This document shows positions 1 to 9,272 of a stretch of 30,321 nucleotides of DNA, one piece after another. The first letter of the stretch is position 1. Each line of letters opens with the position of its first letter. A program made the position numbers and the translations under genes. The stretch is from assembly GCA_000969725.1 (NCBI GenBank), contig JXSR01S072569.1; one strand, given 5' to 3'. The stretch is from Ophiothrix spiculata (Eukaryota; Echinodermata; Ophiuroidea; Amphilepidida; Ophiotrichidae). The notes beneath the pieces were generated by a model. It worked only from the letters and a program-made list of their open reading frames with translations. It searched no databases and was not told the DNA's origin.

Positions 1-653
1 GGTATTGCTTTGGTTTGGCTCTCCTTAGCCTGAGAGCTAATTTGATCCACTATCCGTACAACATCATTAAATAATGATGCTACGTGCCAATTATATTTGG
101 CTGACACTTCAACATAGCCGCATTTCCAAGTTTTTCGCACAATCTGTGATATATGTTTCCTTGGTAGTTGTGATATATAGTGAAGATCCTGTTTATTTCC
201 GGCCACAATCATGGGTATTTCACATTCGTCTAAATCATAACAATCCAAAATCTGCTGACGAAGATCCTTGATGTACTGGAAGCTCTGTGATGATGTGACG
301 TCATAAACAAATATAATAGCTGAGGCACTTCCAATGGCTTGTGCATATGCTTGCAAATCTTCCCAAGAACAATGAATTCCGTGTTTCCTAATCTGTTTTT
401 GTTCCAATGGAGAAAATGGTATAACTGGCATATCCACAATATTTATCTCATATATTTTATCCACAGAAACCATGGCTGAAGTATAAACACATGCAGCTTT
501 AGTGATATTATGCTTTTTAGGAAATTGACATCGTATATATTGCTCAATTAATGCAGTTTTCCCAACCGATGGAGCACCAAGCACGACTAAATTTATGTCA
601 AGCTGCTCAACGTCCTGACATGAGGGCAACCGGTCAGTTGAATCAGCTCTCAT
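1..653 (-). CDS. RASL10-like Ras-family small GTPase, 3' end beyond window
   Basis: The minus strand is open without a stop from an ATG at 651-653 to the window edge, giving 217 residues. Visible G motifs are a P-loop GAPSVGKT at residues 26-33, NKQD at 153-156 (base recognition) and SAK at 184-186. The stretch RKTWKCGYVE followed by SAKYNWH (173-190) is a hallmark of RASL10A/RASL10B, which is why I assign that family. Where Ras has DxxG in switch II this protein reads DMPV (74-77), so the glycine and the catalytic glutamine are missing, as in RASL10 proteins. GTP hydrolysis is therefore probably atypical. An in-frame stop lies upstream at 684-686 and no other ATG intervenes, so the start is well supported. 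About 21 residues precede the G domain, and the protein is already longer than the ~200-residue vertebrate members. The C terminus, including any CAAX box, is outside the window. No intron interrupts these 653 bases. Orthology to A or B is not resolved. Confidence 0.93.
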   Translation of the reverse strand, partial: MRADSTDRLPSCQDVEQLDINLVVLGAPSVGKTALIEQYIRCQFPKKHNITKAACVYTSAMVSVDKIYEINIVDMPVIPFSPLEQKQIRKHGIHCSWEDLQAYAQAIGSASAIIFVYDVTSSQSFQYIKDLRQQILDCYDLDECEIPMIVAGNKQDLHYISQLPRKHISQIVRKTWKCGYVEVSAKYNWHVASLFNDVVRIVDQISSQAKESQTKAI

Positions 654-780
654 ATTTTGGTCACATTCTGACACACACAAATGTTATATAATACCTCTCA
701 TATTGAACAACTATATACTCTTTATTGCATCTTCGCTGTATTAATGCTTGTCAGACATAGCAGCCTAACACGATGCTGGA
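654..780 (-). promoter_or_regulatory. Proximal upstream region of the RASL10-like gene
   Basis: On the minus strand a TATATAG lies at about 709-715. A pyrimidine/GT-rich run ending in TCAG sits at about 670-683, 14-20 bases before the start codon. The first could be a TATA-like element. The second could be the acceptor of a 5'-UTR intron (TTTGTGTGTGTCAG). Neither is decisive from sequence alone. Confidence 0.25.
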
Positions 781-1290
781 ATGTACACAACGACAATGCA
801 TCTATGACTCCAACATATCATCCTGCTTTGCATCAACAACGCTTCAAATAGTTCCATTTAAAGTAGAGCATGTTTACATTCCTCTCCATAAACATACATG
901 TGAGACGTACTGTCTTTTCTTCAAGCTTCATGTTGAGTATTTAATTAAATCCATAATTATGAAGCGGAAATTAAACCATTATATTTAAGAGCGTTGCCTC
1001 ATTTAATGTCTAGAATAAGTGAGCATTAGCTTATAATATACAACTTACGCTAAGGTACTGCAGAACTTGTCTCCGTCGTATATCTGAGTGTAATGAGACT
1101 TGCGCAAAATGCATTCGACACAACAGACAATGGTTTGTCACGTGATGTTGATATATGCCTTGAGACTTTCACTTACGGAAGACAATATGAAGTGATGTTT
1201 ATGTTTAGCGCTGCAGAGAGGGGTTAATGTGGTGTCATCCATGGGGAGTAAGAAACCCGGTAATACATTCCTAGGTTATATCCGTAGTAT
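780..1290. repeat. Segment with diverged copies at 18.1 kb and 21.5 kb
   Basis: Bases ~820-980 match ~18085-18252; for example, CATAATTATGAAGCGGAAAT here corresponds to CATAATCATGAGGCGGAAAT there. Bases ~1040-1275 match ~21510-21750, sharing AAAATGCATTC, TGTCACGTG, TTTAGCGC and GGGTTAATGT in the same order and orientation. I judged the similarity by eye, as clearly diverged but collinear. The segment lies immediately upstream of the GTPase gene. It could be a dispersed repeat or part of an old segmental duplication. Confidence 0.6.
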
Positions 1291-1721
1291 TTTACTTTTA
1301 TGCCAAGTGGATGAAAATAACCAATAATGCTTACAATTACGTACCTATTTAGCTTATATTGTTGATGTACTGCATCTAGTATGTGAACACCAAAGTCCTG
1401 CACTTAAAGAAAATAGCATTTAACAATTCCTTTTTTGGAAGATTAACAACTATCAACATAAAAAAAGTTTATTCATAGGCATCAATTGTTTTGATATCAG
1501 AAAGTGTCACAGAAAACGGTTTTGTTTTTTGTTGTTATTACTATCATTGTAGTTTGTTTATATTACATTAATGTTTCACTATCTTTGTAATGAACAATCT
1601 GATATTCATTACAGATCATTGTAAGTATTTTTTTCCATTCCCGGATAAGATTTGAGTTGGTTACAACTTTGCAAACCGTATCCTGATCTGCAAAAAATCT
1701 TGAAGTATCCATAAGGGCCCA
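1290..1721. other. AT-rich unassigned sequence
   Basis: I see no reading frame, RNA gene or repeat boundary here. The stretch includes poly-T and poly-A runs only. Confidence 0.5.
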
Positions 1722-1850
1722 CTTCAAAACCCAACCAGCTGTTGTCTGCCGGTATGCCAGTTCTCGTCGGTTTGGGGCGATTGACTATTTATTATTCCAT
1801 TCCAGTTGAACCGATAAGAACCGGCTGGTAATCGCGGTTTGAGTTTTGAC
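1722..1850. repeat. Imperfect inverted repeat of ~130 bp
   Basis: The left arm (TTCAAAACCCAACC, then GCCAGTTCTCGTCGGTTT) is matched in reverse complement by the right arm (AACCGATAAGAACCGGC, then GGTTTGAGTTTTGAC). Arms are about 50 bp with mismatches and small gaps. It is GC-richer than its surroundings. It may be a short foldback element or MITE; no target duplication is clear. Confidence 0.5.
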
Positions 1851-1933
1851 GCGTCCCCTTACTGAATTTTTGTCAACGAATTCACGAGATTTTCTCTACG
1901 ATATTGATTTGGTGGACGTTGTTTAATGTGCTA

Positions 1934-2507
1934 CACTCTAAGAAATTTTCCGTAAATTTTACGGTAAAATCACTGGCAATTTTGTTGCCAACACTTTACC
2001 GTTAAATTTACAACTTGCCGTAAATTATTCTACGGTATTTTAGAAATTTCCCGTAAATTTTTCGGTAAAATCACTGGCAATTTTGTTGCCAACACTTTAC
2101 CGTTAAATTTACAACTTGCCGTAAATTATTCTATACGGTATTTTAGAAATTTCCCGTAAATTTTACGGTAAAATCCCTGGCAATTCGGTTGCCAGCACTT
2201 AACCGTAAAATGTACAACTTTGCCGTAAATTAATATACAGTATTTTACTGGCCATACCAAGGGACAATATGCAGCCTTAGTACAATAACTACAAATATAC
2301 TTTATATTTAGTATATATTTTCTGTGGTGTCAAATTGTCTTTTTTGCTAATAATTTACGGAACTTCCCTGTTTTTTCCACATATTTAAGGTAAAATCCCG
2401 TAAAAATACGTCAAGTTTACATTTCATCCGTAAATATTTTCTTACGGGAATTCACCGTTAAAAAATACCGGTTTTCTACCGTAAAAATACGGTCATTTCT
2501 TAGAGTG
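1934..2507. mobile_element. Non-autonomous TA-flanked DNA element (574 bp MITE)
   Basis: The ends are inverted: CACTCTAAGAAAT on the left and ATTTCTTAGAGTG on the right. Each is flanked by TA (1932-1933 and 2508-2509), consistent with a Tc1/mariner-type target duplication. The interior is dominated by short motifs of the type CCGTAAATTTTACGGTAAAA and their complements, which makes the element rich in local palindromes. It has no coding capacity, so it would need a transposase in trans. The match of both ends and the TA duplication makes the boundaries firm. Confidence 0.88.
1942..2248 (+). repeat. Three tandem ~102-bp units inside the MITE
   Basis: Units begin near 1942, 2043 and 2146, each with GAAATTT(T/C)CCGTAAA. 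Each continues through a CTGGCAATT/TTGCCA block and ends in a TACGGTATTTTA-like word (third copy ACAGTATTTTA). Units 1 and 2 are nearly identical; unit 3 is more diverged. Recent duplication inside the element explains this. Confidence 0.9.
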
Positions 2508-2509
2508 TA

Positions 2510-3019
2510 TATTCATAATGAACATGAAATTTAACTTAATTGCTTATAAAATCAGATTAACAATTTATGATGACGCGAATTTTTTTAAGTAAGAGACAAC
2601 ACAATTTTAAAATACTTTTAACATCGTTACTCAGTGAGGATAGCAGGTGATATGATAGAAGATTTATTGTTGTATGCAGAAACTTGACTAGCGGCAACTT
2701 ATAAAGTGAATTGAAGAAATTGAATGAGATTTAGTTAGATGACCAAAAGAAAACAACATGCAAGCACAATGATTTATCAGGTGACTTCAGTGTTTGTTTA
2801 TATCTATATGAGTAATATTATTCTTGAAATGTCTGAAACAAAAACAAAAAATTACATGGAACATTGGTTGTCATTCTAACTAGATAAATAAAATTGGTAA
2901 CATGCTCTATAATTTGTACCGGTAAGGCAGCAGTCTAAGAGGTATTTTTAGATTTTTGCTTTGTTTTTTATCCTACATTTTTTCTTGTCAGTTTGCCCAA
3001 GCATCAAGGTCATGTACAT
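2510..3019. other. AT-rich unassigned sequence
   Basis: No gene, RNA or repeat structure is recognised between the MITE and the LINE tail. Confidence 0.5.
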
Positions 3020-3936
3020 CAATGTTCAATGTTCAATGTTTATTTTTCCATAAGACAAAATATATAACAATGCAATAATATACATCGTACAATAAATAGA
3101 ATACTGAAATTATGTCTTACGGAGGAGTAGACCAGAAGGCCAATAAGGCCAGATAAGAGCCTACCCCATTGAATGAAACAAATTTCAAGAAAAAGGAATG
3201 TTCATAATACAAAACAAGAAAACACAAAAAGGATGCCAGCCCAAATTAAAAGTGCGAGTCAATGTTTAAATTCAATCATAATTTTGAATAAAAGATGCTT
3301 TGAGTTGTTTACGAAAATGTTTGACAGTTTTGGATTCTTTTATTTTTTTAGATAGTGAATTCCACAAATTCGGACCAGATGAACGGGTTCTCCGATCAGA
3401 AAAAAACTTTTCTATTCTTTGTCACACTAAGATTAGTGGCATATCTTGTTTGGAAATCATGAACTTCCGAACGTTTAGTAAAATAATAGGTAAATGCAGT
3501 TGGTAAATCGTTGATGGAAAATCTGTACATAAATACCCCTAGTTCAAGTGTATACATATCGGCAACAGTAAGCAAGTTAAGTTTTGCAAATAAAGGTGCC
3601 GTATGAGCTCTATAATGACTATTTGAACTCGTTCTTATTGCCCCTTTTCGAATTTTTATCAATTTCTCTAAATATGATTTACATGTATTTCCCCAAATTA
3701 GGATACCATAAGATAGATATGGTAATATTAGAGTACAATAAAGTGTGTGCAATATGCGAGCAGGAATGGAGTGTTTTAGCCTGTTAATAACAGTTGTATC
3801 GTCAGCAAAAAGTATAAATTCAAGTATATTGGTAGTATGTGTGATATTATTAACATATAAAATGAACAGCAGTGGACCCAAAATAGAACCCTGTGGAACA
3901 CCACACGCAATACTTTGGATGTTGGAATCAATCTAG
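3020..3936 (-). mobile_element. Truncated CR1/Jockey-like LINE
   Basis: The element reads on the minus strand. Its 3' end is a short tandem tail, AATGTTC repeated on the plus strand (CATTGAA sense), at 3020-3040, a tail type seen in CR1-like LINEs. The coding remnant is a reverse transcriptase, and downstream of it is an AT-rich 3' UTR. The 5' side is truncated near 3936: an in-frame stop and unrelated sequence follow the last recognisable RT residues. Such 5' truncation is typical of LINE insertion. Clade assignment within CR1/Jockey is tentative. Confidence 0.85.
3272..3936 (-). pseudogene. Reverse transcriptase remnant, internally deleted and frameshifted
   Basis: The frame opens with CGVPQGSILGPLLFILYV, the classic LINE RT block, then FADDTTV, the catalytic Y/FxDD motif. 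Right after this the sequence jumps to ILPYLSYGILIWGNT, which belongs to the thumb region, so roughly 60-100 residues of the palm/thumb are missing. The frame ends at 3396 near an A/T homopolymer. The characteristic C-terminal words (GPNLWNSL, then a lysine-rich tail) continue in another frame to a stop at 3272-3274, so there is a frameshift near 3400. No endonuclease domain remains. The copy is dead. Confidence 0.88.
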
Positions 3937-4018
3937 GGTGGATTATTGGCTGGGTGGACTTCACTTAGATTAGATCATCCGCGTATTTAAAGCTGTGTGA
4001 GGCTGACCTTTTTTTTTT

Positions 4019-4205
4019 ATAATGTAGTGTTCTGGGGAACAGGGCGGAGCGATATTGGACCCGCTGACGTCTGGACGGCTAAAAGTAAGCAACCCATGGG
4101 ATTATTTGACACCGAGAGTGTACAATTGGATGGATGGCTAGGGTGTGGTCGACACATGATTTGGAGACGTTCATCACCACTTTGGTTCCAACCCGGTTTT
4201 TTGTA
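4019..4205. other. GC-richer island of unknown origin
   Basis: This ~190-bp block contains several CpGs and is clearly richer in G+C than its neighbours. On the minus strand it is followed by a run of ten A (4010-4019 region, after ACATTAT), as at the 3' end of a retroposed RNA. Both strands have open frames of 60-75 codons, none of which I recognise. Candidates are a processed RNA copy, a SINE fragment or an exon relic. Confidence 0.35.
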
Positions 4206-5069
4206 AAAATATCTAGAAGTTCTACCAAACAAAGCGCAAAGCAAAAAGATGTCTTACATTCCAAGCCCTATTTTGTGAAAGCGTTTTAGATCTAGTCTAT
4301 TTGCAGTTGGCTAGACATTTACAACATGACAAGTTTACCTATCACTTGTAGTTGCGATTTTTGTATATTCATTTTCATCTATAACATTTTGAGCACCACA
4401 CTTGAAAGGAGTAAAATATGTGAAATTATCTTCTTAAATATCTATATTTAAATTTTAACTGGCATATCAGAAATATGAAATCAGTACAAAAGGCGTATAC
4501 AGCACTTTCCTTGAAGAAGACCAGTTTCTTATTTGTCCCTGTAGTGAAAGAAACTGTTAGGAAGTTATTTGAATTTATTATTTATTTGAGTTATTTTGTC
4601 CACTTCTCAACATTTGTACCGAAATAGTATATTATTTGCAAAAAAAAGTCTTTGTCGTATGTGAATTCAAATATCTCTAATGTTATTATGCAGTCAATCT
4701 TAAATCTGGTCAAAATTTCTTTTGAAGTGTAACAAATAATATTTACCAAATAATCTCCAAATTTCCCTTGATCTTGTCATATTCTATTATAAACAGTTAC
4801 TTTTGCACCGAAAGTAACTTAAAAAATGGTTAGTGGCTGGTCGAATTTCTCAGTCTTTGTAAATTGACTCTAACTTTTTAACTGCTCATCGTTTTCAAAA
4901 GTCAACAAGTATTTTTAACTTTTTCTAATGAATTCTTACAACAAACAATCATACAAGCAAAAAACACACACCAATAAATAACGTTTTAAAAAGGTAGAAA
5001 CAGGATAAATCAACTACTATGACTATTTTCCGCTAGCATTAAAGGCGTAGGTTCCTATTAATTAGGATG
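4206..5069. other. AT-rich unassigned sequence
   Basis: No coding frame, RNA gene or convincing repeat was found in this stretch. Confidence 0.5.
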
Positions 5070-5071
5070 TA

Positions 5072-6076
5072 CTAGGTGTCCCAATAAATGGTTACATGTG
5101 CTAAAACTATAGTAGTTAGAGAAACGAAACTTCGCACAAATTATATTACAACCCTCTTTTAAATACTCGTAAAATGTTGATATCACAGCGTAATCATTTT
5201 TTGAGTTATTAACAAAGGTAGATACCTATATCAGAAACGCATTTGTTCAAAATTAATAAAAAATAATAAGCATACACGTTTTGTGATATTTCAATGTGCA
5301 TTTGTTTTCTAAATGATCCTGATCAGACTTTATATTAAACCAAATTTGATACAATTGTTAATGAATAATAATTGAACTCTCTTTCAGTATATCTATTATG
5401 CAAATAAGGGATGTTTAGGGTTGTTTATATTGAACCTATAAATCAAGTTGTGGCGCGAAAGCACACTCAAATTTGCACGGGTAACATTACTTCTTTGACT
5501 GCAAACTTGTGTAAATCTTGAAAAAAATTATCTTAAACTTACAGGACATGTTTGAATTATAACTTTCTTTATTTAGTAGCAAAAGTCCGATAGACATTTA
5601 GTAATAACAGAAATAGAAAAAATTGAATCGGTGGCAAATTTTGCCCAAAATCAGATTTTGATATAATTTTCAGACCTGTAGTAATTTATGACGTTATAAT
5701 TACGTAACACTTTGCCGAATTTTCATGATTTTGGTATCAATGGGAAGAAGAAACCCTACCCTATACTATGGTATACAACAACCTAAGTTTGGTTTAGTTT
5801 GGGTCTGTCAATTTTAAGTTCACATGGGTTGAACGAGGGTTAAAATTACACCAAACGAACATGCTTCTGATTTTGTTGAATTTTGAAAAAATACGTTTCT
5901 GATATTTGTACCTATCTTTGTTGATAACTTAAAAAACAATAACGCTGTGATAATAAATTTCGCAAACATCTAGCAAAGGTATGTATCATTATTCATCTTA
6001 AGTTTGAATTCTCCAACTACTATACTTTTGGCAAACGATCATTTTTCTACATGTAACCATTTTTTGGGACACCTGG
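5072..6076. mobile_element. Mariner-like non-autonomous element with ~190-bp inverted arms
   Basis: The left end reads CTAGGTGTCCCAATAAATGG. The right end, reverse-complemented, reads CCAGGTGTCCCAAAAAATGG, and both continue into GTTACATGT. Further in, the arms still match (for example TATCACAGCGT and TATCAGAAACG in both), so they extend about 190 bp. TA flanks each side (5070-5071, 6077-6078). GGTGTCCCA ends are known from mariner-type elements of invertebrates. No transposase frame is present in the ~600-bp centre, so this is a deletion derivative or MITE. Confidence 0.85.
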
Positions 6077-6079
6077 TAT

Positions 6080-6494
6080 ATAATTAATCTTTAACTATTG
6101 ACATTGACCTCTGAAATGCATTGTGCAAAGTTTCAACCACAGCTTGTGTTTGCTTTTTCCTGAGAGGCAAAAGTAAGTATGCAACCTTGGGGATGAGGCT
6201 GTTATGTAAATACAAAAGAAATGTAAAATAAGTATACCAATTGATTTTACATTTTGTAGTATATCTCCAAAACTATAAAGAATTTTAAGATGAAATTTGG
6301 GATTTATAGTCAGAAAAGTATAGGCTTTCATTATAATATTTCCTGTTGAGCTCTGGGGGATGAGAACGTGATCGGAACCTACACCTTTAAATGTGTTGTG
6401 CACAACCATTCGTTTGAATCTTTAAGTGATTTGATATTTTCGACAATATGTAATCATTGAATTATTTCGCTAAAACCGAATTCGCTAAGATTAC
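6080..6494. other. Unassigned sequence
   Basis: A 104-codon minus-strand frame spans most of this stretch but shows no domain, repeat pattern or codon bias. I see nothing else. Confidence 0.4.
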
Positions 6495-6893
6495 CAGTCG
6501 TAAAAGATCCAAAATACTTCATAAAAGAAAACAACGGAACCATGAGAAAATATCCAATTACTTAAATTGGCTCAGTACCATGCTGTCTAAACTAAAAACT
6601 TGAATAATTACATTTATATCTTTCCCTTGCACCAGGGAAAATAAGATAAGTATGGGTATCTTATGGTTAATTGCTCATGCTCAGGTATTCCCAGCAGCGT
6701 TTAATTATAAGGTATACTATAAAGAACTTTATAGTATACCTAAAGAACTTTATAGTATACTTTATCATGGAATTACTTCTCTTCACCTAGTTTGTAACTG
6801 ATTTCAGTCATAAAAGGATCGAAAATACTTCATAAAGAAAACCAACCTAACCATGTCAATATCCAATTACTAAGATTGGCTCAGTACCATGCT
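6495..6893 (+). repeat. Direct repeat pair, ~90-bp copies 310 bp apart
   Basis: Bases 6495-6584 and 6805-6893 are the same sequence with point and small indel differences. Both run from CAGTC(G/A)TAAAAG through AAAATACTTCATAAA to GGCTCAGTACCATGCT. The segment between them contains the palindrome at 6711-6760. This may be a tandem duplication or the long terminal parts of an unclassified element. Confidence 0.8.
6711..6760. repeat. Perfect 30-bp palindrome plus a third arm
   Basis: GGTATACTATAAAG and its exact reverse complement are separated by AA at 6711-6740. The right-hand arm is then repeated (AACTTTATAGTATAC) up to 6760. This would form a stable cruciform or hairpin. Confidence 0.9.
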
Positions 6894-6901
6894 ATTTTTA
6901 A

Positions 6902-7158
6902 GACGGTGTCACACATCACCGTATAGATGAAAACGTACGAATAACGTACCCTGTTTTAAATGTACGGTGATGTTCGTTATGCATTCGGTAGAAACACGTT
7001 GAATCCGTAAAGGCGGTGTCACACATTACAAAACGTACGAATAACGTACTAATAACGTACACTGGATTTGTCATTGAAATACATGTAATATCGATTACCA
7101 AACAAGTTCGTTATTAGTACGTTATTCGTACGGTACGGTGATGTGTGACACCGCCTTT
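6902..7158. mobile_element. Inverted-repeat element with GGTGTCACACATCACC ends
   Basis: Left arm 7009-7057 (GGCGGTGTCACACATTAC, then ACGTACGAATAACGTAC) and right arm 7109-7158 are reverse complements with few mismatches over about 49 bp, a 150-bp palindromic unit. A further copy of the left end lies directly upstream at 6902-6950. The arms are dense in CGTAC and CpG. It may be a MITE with a duplicated end or two nested insertions. The target duplication is unclear. Confidence 0.75.
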
Positions 7159-7280
7159 ATCATGGGAATGCGTTTTGCGTACGTTGAGTACGTTGTCCTG
7201 TTTTGAGCAAGGTCAAAACTCTCAGGATGGTGTGTGTACGGTTGATATACGGAGTTTGTACGTTTTGTACACACAAAATT
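7159..7280. repeat. CGTACG-rich flank left of the AP-1 motif cluster
   Basis: This stretch repeats GTACG words (GCGTACGTTGAGTACGTTG, TGTACGGTTGATATACGG). It resembles the right-hand flank at 8116-8340 in composition and partly in reverse complement. Together they probably bracket one composite element. Confidence 0.4.
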
Positions 7281-7285
7281 TTTAA

Positions 7286-8115
7286 TGAGTCAGGTGACTC
7301 AGATACGTGAGTCTTCTATTTGTCTCTGTAGTGATGCACTTTGTATGGCTAACTGAGTCACTGTAGTGAGTCATGTGACTCAGATGTGATGAGTCAAATG
7401 ACTCCGATAAAGTCCAGGTGAAACAGAAGACTCAACTTCATTACCTTAATGAGTCATCAGGTTTGTCTCTGTAGTGACGCACTTGCTTATGTAAAATGAG
7501 TCAAAAGATTCACATTAAAGATAATGCAGGTCATTTGACTCACACATTATTGACTTATTCGAGTGACGTCCTCTTTGTGCACAAACATGAAGTATGATAT
7601 CCAAATGGTGTTGGTGACTGAAGACACAATATTGCCCATCATCAATTCCGAGTCCAATGGATTAAATGGTCCAATATTGTAAGCTAACTCCATATAAAAT
7701 CACTGCTTAATGTAATAATTTATACTTGTATCTTGATGTTAGCTCCAGAAGTTCAACATATTACTTCTGACAGTGTTATATGCCAAAAAATTGCTCACAG
7801 AAATGACAATTTTGTGTCAACAATCGCTTACAAACGCTTTCGTCACCGACCATGCATGTTCAAGAAACTGCCCGACCCACAGCCTCGTTTTCAAATTTAC
7901 TATTTGACTTAGTAATTTATGTAAATGAGTCAAAAGTCGTTATTGACTCAAAATTATCCAACAAGTAAGTCAATATGGTATCATCATACTGATTCACCTG
8001 AAATTTGACTCACTATTGGAGTATCTGTGAGTCAATTATGATTCACGTAGTGCCATTACTGAGTCAATTTGTACATGACTCACGTAAAATAAGGCAAAAC
8101 GAGTCAATTGACTCG
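7286..8115. promoter_or_regulatory. Cluster of 15 exact AP-1 (TRE) motifs
   Basis: TGAGTCA or TGACTCA occurs exactly at 7286, 7295, 7354, 7367, 7376, 7390, 7450, 7497, 7536, 7926, 7944, 8006, 8028, 8060 and 8076. One-mismatch versions occur at 7308, 7399, 8100 and 8109, and a CRE-like TGACGTC at 7564. About 0.1 exact sites would be expected by chance in 800 bp. In many animals these heptamers bind Fos/Jun-type bZIP dimers. Part of the density comes from internal repetition: TTTGTCTCTGTAGTGA plus GCACTT recurs at ~7319 and ~7462. Whether it regulates anything is not shown. Confidence 0.6.
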
Positions 8116-8345
8116 TAAATATTTTATGTGTACGCTAATCGTAAGCTACTCATACGTTATGCAAGCGTTAATATACAGGGTGCATCCGTCGTTTACAATG
8201 AACCAGGGATTCAACGTATCATTACCGAACATGAGACGCATAAACCGTATGCATAACGAGCTCAAAACGTATAGCCTAATGAATAGATACCGTATGGAAC
8301 GTTCAAAAACCGTACGTGTAACGGAAAGCTTGAATCAATATCGAA
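8116..8345. repeat. CGTA-rich right flank of the composite repeat
   Basis: Repeated words such as CATACGTTATGC, ACCGTATGCATAACG and AACCGTACGTGTAACGG mirror the left side. The word ACGTTGAATCC at ~6998 has an inverted counterpart at ~8210. An 89-codon plus-strand frame here is probably repeat-derived. Confidence 0.4.
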
Positions 8346-8456
8346 AACAACGAGAAAAAACATATTGTGACAGCTGAGAAGGAAGAACGGGCAAGGTTGG
8401 GCCATCAAGGCAGGGTCACGTTGTTGCTGGCGCGAATTCAATTACAGCATGCCCAA

Positions 8457-8500
8457 CAGCGGCGTAGCCAGATGTCGGGGTGGGGGGGGGCAGGCAAAAT
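8457..8500. mobile_element. hAT-like terminal sequence (single end)
   Basis: CAGCGGCGTAGCCAG followed by a G-rich run ending in GGGGGGGGCAGG resembles terminal inverted repeats of hAT transposons from invertebrates. No matching right end (CTGGCTACGCC) was found in the window, so this is a solo or truncated end. Confidence 0.45.
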
Positions 8501-9272
8501 GATAAAATGATAAAAATGTCAGTTGGCACATTACTGTCAAAGGGTTCGAAAGAATAAAGAGCTAGCTCACTTGCTTTAATTGGCAAATATGTTTAGGTTG
8601 AAATGTCAGATAGAGGCTGATGCTGCATGGGACGAAGGAGTCCTGTCATTATAGGTTTTTTTAGTTAAATCTTCTCCTATCTTTAGACCTACAATATTGG
8701 TCGGTAAAATTACCAAAAATAAGTCAAGACAAGAAAATGCACGATGTTCCAACCTTTGTGAATTCGACATTGTTTATTATCACATAATTTTTCTGACTGG
8801 AACTGTTCTTTGGTCGGCAAATCATCAACATATTTAATCTTAACAAGAGAAAAGTGCAAAGCTCTGTAAATAAGAACTTATTTAAATGTGCCAAATTCCA
8901 ATCTATACACATGTATCAAAACATGGAAGGCAAAATAGATTGTCAGGTTCCTCATGGTCCTTTTAGCTTGACAAAATTTGGTACTCTTGTTTTTCTAGTT
9001 TTCAAATATTTTCTTGAATGAAATTTGCTCCAAACGACGCAAATGTTGACTCTAAAACAAAAACTTTCACAATTTGCACCAAAATAATGAAAATTTTGAT
9101 ATTTTGTGTGAATTTAATTCATAATTTGGGCAAGTGTCTTGAGTATTAAAAGTATTACGTTCCTCATACTTAATCTATGCGTTTAGTACGGCACACGTCC
9201 GGTTCTCATTCGGCGTTATTCAGTGAGACGAGGCAACTTCTTATCCGCAAGTCTTACGGTCATCGTACGGTC

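Noticed and set aside
230-439. 69-codon minus-strand frame within the GTPase gene
   Set aside because: It is an out-of-frame shadow of the RASL10-like coding sequence.
1942-2248. CRISPR-like regular repeats
   Set aside because: The units are contiguous ~102-bp tandem copies with no unique spacers, inside a eukaryotic MITE.
6095-6409. 104-codon minus-strand frame
   Set aside because: No domain, start context or compositional support; this length occurs by chance in a 30-kb window.
8108-8377. 89-codon plus-strand frame
   Set aside because: It lies in the CGTA-rich repeat flank; its periodic content reflects the DNA repeat and no domain is recognised.
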